Assembly: GCA_016302625.1 (NCBI GenBank)
Contig: JAEDNG010000033.1
Coordinates: forward strand, 1-8,036
Length of the DNA: 8,036 nt
Source: Clostridiaceae bacterium
GTDB taxonomy: Bacteria; Bacillota; Clostridia; Oscillospirales; Acutalibacteraceae
Reading direction: 5' to 3'
The notes under the pieces were generated by a model that was given only the letters and a program-made list of their open reading frames with translations, was not told where the DNA came from and made no database searches. Shown here piece after piece: positions 5,247 through 8,036 of the stretch. Position 1 is the first letter of the stretch, and each line of letters begins with the position of its first letter. Both the position numbers and the translations under genes were made by a program.

Positions 5247-5252
5247 AATAAA

Positions 5253-7337
5253 TTATTCCTCTGTTTCGGCAGGAGCTTCCTCTGCGGGAACCTCCTCGAC
5301 CGGAGCGGCAGTCTCTTCCTTTGCCTCATAAACGACCTCATCAGCCGCTTCTTCTGCAGGTGCTTCTTCTTTTTCTGCCACCGGCTCAAGCAGAGCGCGG
5401 ATTGAAAGGCTTACGCGCTTTTTCTCGGGGTCGACAGCTATAATCTTAGCGTCAACCTCTTCGCCTACGGTAAGCTCATCCTGCGGCTTTGCAACATGCT
5501 TATCGGCAATCTGGGAAATATGGATAAGACCGTCGATTCCCGGAATAATGCGTGCGAAAGCACCGTATGTAGTCATGCTGACAACAGTAACCTTAACGGT
5601 ATCGCCGACATTGTAGTTATTCTGGAAAATGACCCACGGATTGTCCTCAGCCTTTTTGTAGCCGAGAGAAATCTTTCTCTTTTCGGGGTCAAGCGCCTTA
5701 ACGTATACCTCAACGGTATCTCCGACAAGAACAACCTCGGACGGGTTCTTAATTCTCTGCCACGAAAGCTCGGAAATGTGAACCATTCCGTCAACTCCGC
5801 CGATATCGACAAAAGCGCCGTAGCTTGTAAGCGATTTGACAGTGCCTGTGAAACGGTCGCCGACGGCGATGGTTTCCCAAATCTTATCCTCCGCCGCCTT
5901 GCGCTGCTCTTTGAGTACGCTGCGGATTGAGCCGACAGCTCTGTGTCCCCTGCCGATTTCAATAATACGGAAGGAAACCTCCTTGCCCTTAAGCTCCTCA
6001 AGCGGCTCGCCTCTTGAAGCGGTAGCCTGTGACGCGGGAATGAAAACTCTTACATTATTAGAGTAAGCAACGACGCCGCCTTTTACGATCTCTTTAACGA
6101 AACCGGTAACAATTTCGCCCGAATCCTTGGCCGCGACTATATTGTCCCAACCGGCAATAGCATCGTAACGGCGCTTTGAAAGCATTGCGGTTCCTTCCTG
6201 ATCGTTGATTTTCATAATGATAAGATTAAGCTTATCCCCCGCCTTAACTTCATCCATAAGCTTTACGTCAGGGTCAGAAGAAAACTCGGCGGCAGTAACA
6301 TAGCCTGTAACTCCTCTGCCGATGTCTACCGTAATTTCGGTAGGATTAACAGCAATAACTGTACCGCATACCTTCTGGTCGCCTGTTAAGCTGCTGAGTG
6401 AAGCCTCAAACGCTTCCTCGTCCGTCATTTCCTCGAAGCTTTTCTGAACAGATTCTTTTACCTCCGTCTGTTCTTCAACCGGTTGTAAATTTTCCGACAT
6501 GGTTTTAATAACCTCCTTTATTATACCTGCGGGCGTTGATGCACCCGCAACAACTCCAACCGAACCGCAGCCGACAAAATCGATTTCGGATAACTCCTCC
6601 GCCGTTTCTATCAGATAGGTTCTGCCGCATTCTTCCCGACACACGTCAAAAAGCTTTGCCGTGTTTGAGCTGTGCCGTCCTCCGATGACAACCATTACAT
6701 CGTTAACTGCTGACAGCTCGCGGGCTTCCTGCTGGCGCATAGAAGTCGCATTACATATTGTATCAAATATTTTCGCATTTGTACATACTTTTTTTAAAAT
6801 ATTTTGGCATTCGCCCCAAATTTCTGCGTTAAAAGTCGTTTGCGAGACCAAAATTACGCTTTTTTCGGCGAAATTTTCCTTTTCCGCGAGTAATTTTGTA
6901 AGTTCCTTAGTTCCCGAAAAAACGTAAACCTCGCCCGTGCAGTGTCCGACTATACCCTTGACCTCTTGGTGAGAAGCGTCTCCGGCGATTAAAGTAACGT
7001 AACCCTTATTGCCCATTTCGGACACAATTTTATGAATTTTCGCAACGAAAGGACAGGTCGCGTCAACGGTTTTAAGACGTAGCGCCGCCGCTTTTTCGGT
7101 AACGCTCTGCTCGACGCCGTGGGAGCGTATAACAAGGGTTTCGTCTTCTTGTACTTCGTCGGGGGACTCAACTATTCTGGCACCCCGTTCCTTAAGCTCC
7201 GCAACAAGCTGCGGATTGTGAATTATCGGTCCTAAGGTGCAAACCTTTTCGCCTTTGTCCAAAAGGTCTAAGACCGTCTGCACCGCGCGGTTTACCCCAA
7301 AGCAAAAGCCGGCGGTTTTTGCAAGCGTTATTTTCAA
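5253..7337 (-). CDS. ispH: IspH (HMBPP reductase) fused to ribosomal protein S1-type repeats
   Basis: This 694-residue fusion has two parts. Residues 1-280 are IspH/LytB, the [4Fe-4S] enzyme that reduces HMBPP to IPP and DMAPP in the last step of the MEP pathway. The cluster cysteines are Cys12 (AGFCFGV), Cys95 (DATCPFV) and Cys195 (ICNATS). Substrate-pocket residues include His40, His73, His123, Glu125, the SQTTFN block at 165-170, SSN at 223-225 and Ser267. After an acidic linker come four S1 OB-fold repeats at about 319-388, 405-472, 493-558 and 577-645. The last two are the most canonical (SYGAFVDIGG; TYGAFARI then DGLIHIS), and the second is the most divergent. Residues 651-694 are a Glu/Ala/Pro-rich tail. 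This fusion is a known Clostridia trait; true S1 ribosomal function is unproven, as E. coli S1 has six repeats. The start is TTG 7337, 4 nt after the cmk stop. Confidence 0.95.
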   Translation of the reverse strand: MKITLAKTAGFCFGVNRAVQTVLDLLDKGEKVCTLGPIIHNPQLVAELKERGARIVESPDEVQEDETLVIRSHGVEQSVTEKAAALRLKTVDATCPFVAKIHKIVSEMGNKGYVTLIAGDASHQEVKGIVGHCTGEVYVFSGTKELTKLLAEKENFAEKSVILVSQTTFNAEIWGECQNILKKVCTNAKIFDTICNATSMRQQEARELSAVNDVMVVIGGRHSSNTAKLFDVCREECGRTYLIETAEELSEIDFVGCGSVGVVAGASTPAGIIKEVIKTMSENLQPVEEQTEVKESVQKSFEEMTDEEAFEASLSSLTGDQKVCGTVIAVNPTEITVDIGRGVTGYVTAAEFSSDPDVKLMDEVKAGDKLNLIIMKINDQEGTAMLSKRRYDAIAGWDNIVAAKDSGEIVTGFVKEIVKGGVVAYSNNVRVFIPASQATASRGEPLEELKGKEVSFRIIEIGRGHRAVGSIRSVLKEQRKAAEDKIWETIAVGDRFTGTVKSLTSYGAFVDIGGVDGMVHISELSWQRIKNPSEVVLVGDTVEVYVKALDPEKRKISLGYKKAEDNPWVIFQNNYNVGDTVKVTVVSMTTYGAFARIIPGIDGLIHISQIADKHVAKPQDELTVGEEVDAKIIAVDPEKKRVSLSIRALLEPVAEKEEAPAEEAADEVVYEAKEETAAPVEEVPAEEAPAETEE

Positions 7338-7341
7338 TGCC

Positions 7342-8004
7342 TTATATCCTCTCTCTTACGATTTTTAAAACAAGCTCCACAGATTCGTCAAACGAGCAGT
7401 CAGAGGTGTCCGCCACCACCGCGTCCTCGGCTTTTTTAAGAGGCGCAATCTCACGGTGCATATCGTTATAGTCGCGCTTTACCATATCGTCATAAACCTC
7501 TTTAAAGGTAACCTTTTCGCCCTTTTCGAGCAATTCCTTAAGCCGACGGTTTGCCCGTACCTGAGCCGACGCGGTAAGGTAAATTTTAACCGTAGCGTCA
7601 GGCAAAACCACGGTGCCTATGTCCCTGCCGTCCATTAACACATTGTTTTCCCTTGCTAACTTTCGCTGCATTTCAAGAAGAAACGCCCTGACCTGCGGCT
7701 TTGCCGAAACCGCCGACGCCATCATCGAAGCCTGCGGAGTGCGTATATCGTCGGAAACGTCGCTTCCGTCAAGAAACACACGCTGTTCACCGTTTGAAAA
7801 TTTAATATCAACCGAGGTATCGGCTAAGATCCTCTCAATATCGCAGTCGAGCGAGGTGTCCGCCCCGCAAAGTGAAAATTTAAGTCCAACGGTACGGTAA
7901 AGCGCGCCCGTATCGACATAAATATAACCTAATTTTTTCGCCGCGCACCGCGAAATAGAGCTTTTGCCCGCTCCCGCCGGGCCGTCTATTGCAACATTAA
8001 TCAT
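7342..8004 (-). CDS. cmk: Cytidylate kinase
   Basis: This 220-residue cytoplasmic kinase transfers phosphate from ATP to CMP or dCMP, recycling pyrimidine nucleotides for RNA, DNA and phospholipid CDP intermediates. Motifs with ATG 8004 as residue 1: P-loop GPAGAGKSS at 8-16, DTGALYR at 31-37, DVSDDIRTP at 82-90 in the CMP-binding insert, DGRDIGT at 125-131, IYLTASAQVRANRR at 141-154, and lid motif RDYNDMHR at 177-184 followed by PLKKAEDAVVADTS. All expected catalytic blocks are present and the length is normal. The start is ATG 8004, preceded at 9 nt by AAGGAG (8019-8014). A longer in-frame reading back to a TTG at 8034 would put the ribosome site inside the gene. The stop is 4 nt before ispH-S1, so the two are likely cotranscribed. 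The upstream strand may carry the end of another gene (a TAA overlaps the ribosome site near 8018), but too little is present to identify it. Confidence 0.96.
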   Translation of the reverse strand: MINVAIDGPAGAGKSSISRCAAKKLGYIYVDTGALYRTVGLKFSLCGADTSLDCDIERILADTSVDIKFSNGEQRVFLDGSDVSDDIRTPQASMMASAVSAKPQVRAFLLEMQRKLARENNVLMDGRDIGTVVLPDATVKIYLTASAQVRANRRLKELLEKGEKVTFKEVYDDMVKRDYNDMHREIAPLKKAEDAVVADTSDCSFDESVELVLKIVRERI

Positions 8005-8013
8005 TTTTTTCTT

Positions 8014-8019
8014 CTCCTT
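8014..8019 (-). promoter_or_regulatory. Ribosome binding site fixing the cmk start
   Basis: Minus-strand AAGGAG lies 9 nt before ATG 8004. It decides against the longer TTG-initiated reading. Confidence 0.85.
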
Positions 8020-8036
8020 AAGCAAAGACAACAAAT

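Larger units (their letters stand above)
4937..5252. other. Convergent intergenic region with mobile-element debris and hairpins
   Basis: This 316-base gap separates the plus-strand lipoprotein operon from the minus-strand ispH-S1 gene. It holds no credible protein gene; the two open frames of about 60 codons are by-products of structured RNA sequence. Going upward it contains a small TACTC/GAGTA palindrome (4951-4965), a minus-strand group II intron 3' remnant (4963-5035), about 78 bases without identified structure, a long hairpin ending in T6 (5114-5195), and an 8-bp palindrome (5210-5246). Both flanking operons must terminate here. Confidence 0.8.

Noticed and set aside
5496..6066. Plus- and minus-strand open frames of up to 144 codons within the S1 repeat region
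   Set aside because: All overlap the ispH-S1 fusion, whose S1 motifs are unmistakable. The long alternative frames come from codon bias.
8005..8034. Longer cmk start at TTG 8034
   Set aside because: The AAGGAG site would be internal, and cytidylate kinases normally begin just before the P-loop strand, as with ATG 8004.

Overview
The window looks like chromosome from an anaerobic, low-to-moderate GC Firmicute of the class Clostridia (Oscillospiraceae/Lachnospiraceae type; genus not determinable from the sequence). The evidence is an IspH enzyme fused to ribosomal-protein-S1-type repeats and sitting directly behind cmk, an arrangement typical of Clostridia, a lysine riboswitch ahead of dapA, strong purine-rich Shine-Dalgarno sites, and a VTC / DUF4956 / beta-helix lipoprotein gene set often seen in gut and cellulolytic Clostridia.

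Layout. (1) 1-471, minus strand: the first 42 codons of dapA (lysine biosynthesis) and its leader. The leader holds a sigma-A-type promoter, a complete lysine riboswitch aptamer and a readable terminator/antiterminator switch. (2) 472-1503, minus strand: a multi-pass family-3 acyltransferase with its own promoter. (3) 1504-1695: a divergent promoter region. (4) 1696-4936, plus strand: a tight three-gene operon of a VTC-type polyphosphate polymerase domain protein, a DUF4956 membrane protein and a 612-residue lipoprotein with a repetitive beta-helix (Cthe_2159-like) fold. (5) 4937-5252: a convergent intergenic region holding a decayed group II intron 3' end (domains V and VI, minus strand), a long terminator-like hairpin and a separate 8-bp palindrome. 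(6) 5253-8004, minus strand: cmk followed after 4 nt by the ispH-S1 fusion.

How the genes fit together. dapA appears to be shut off by lysine through transcription attenuation. cmk and ispH-S1 are housekeeping genes (CMP/dCMP phosphorylation; last step of the MEP isoprenoid pathway plus an RNA-binding S1 moiety) that are probably cotranscribed. The VTC-DUF4956-lipoprotein operon is the least understood part. An enzyme of the triphosphate-tunnel superfamily, a small membrane protein with a conserved Arg motif and a surface beta-helix protein are translationally linked, which suggests a joint envelope function that I cannot name from sequence. The divergent acyltransferase could act on the same envelope glycans, but that is only positional inference.

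I see no CRISPR array, tRNA, rRNA, prophage gene or intact transposase.
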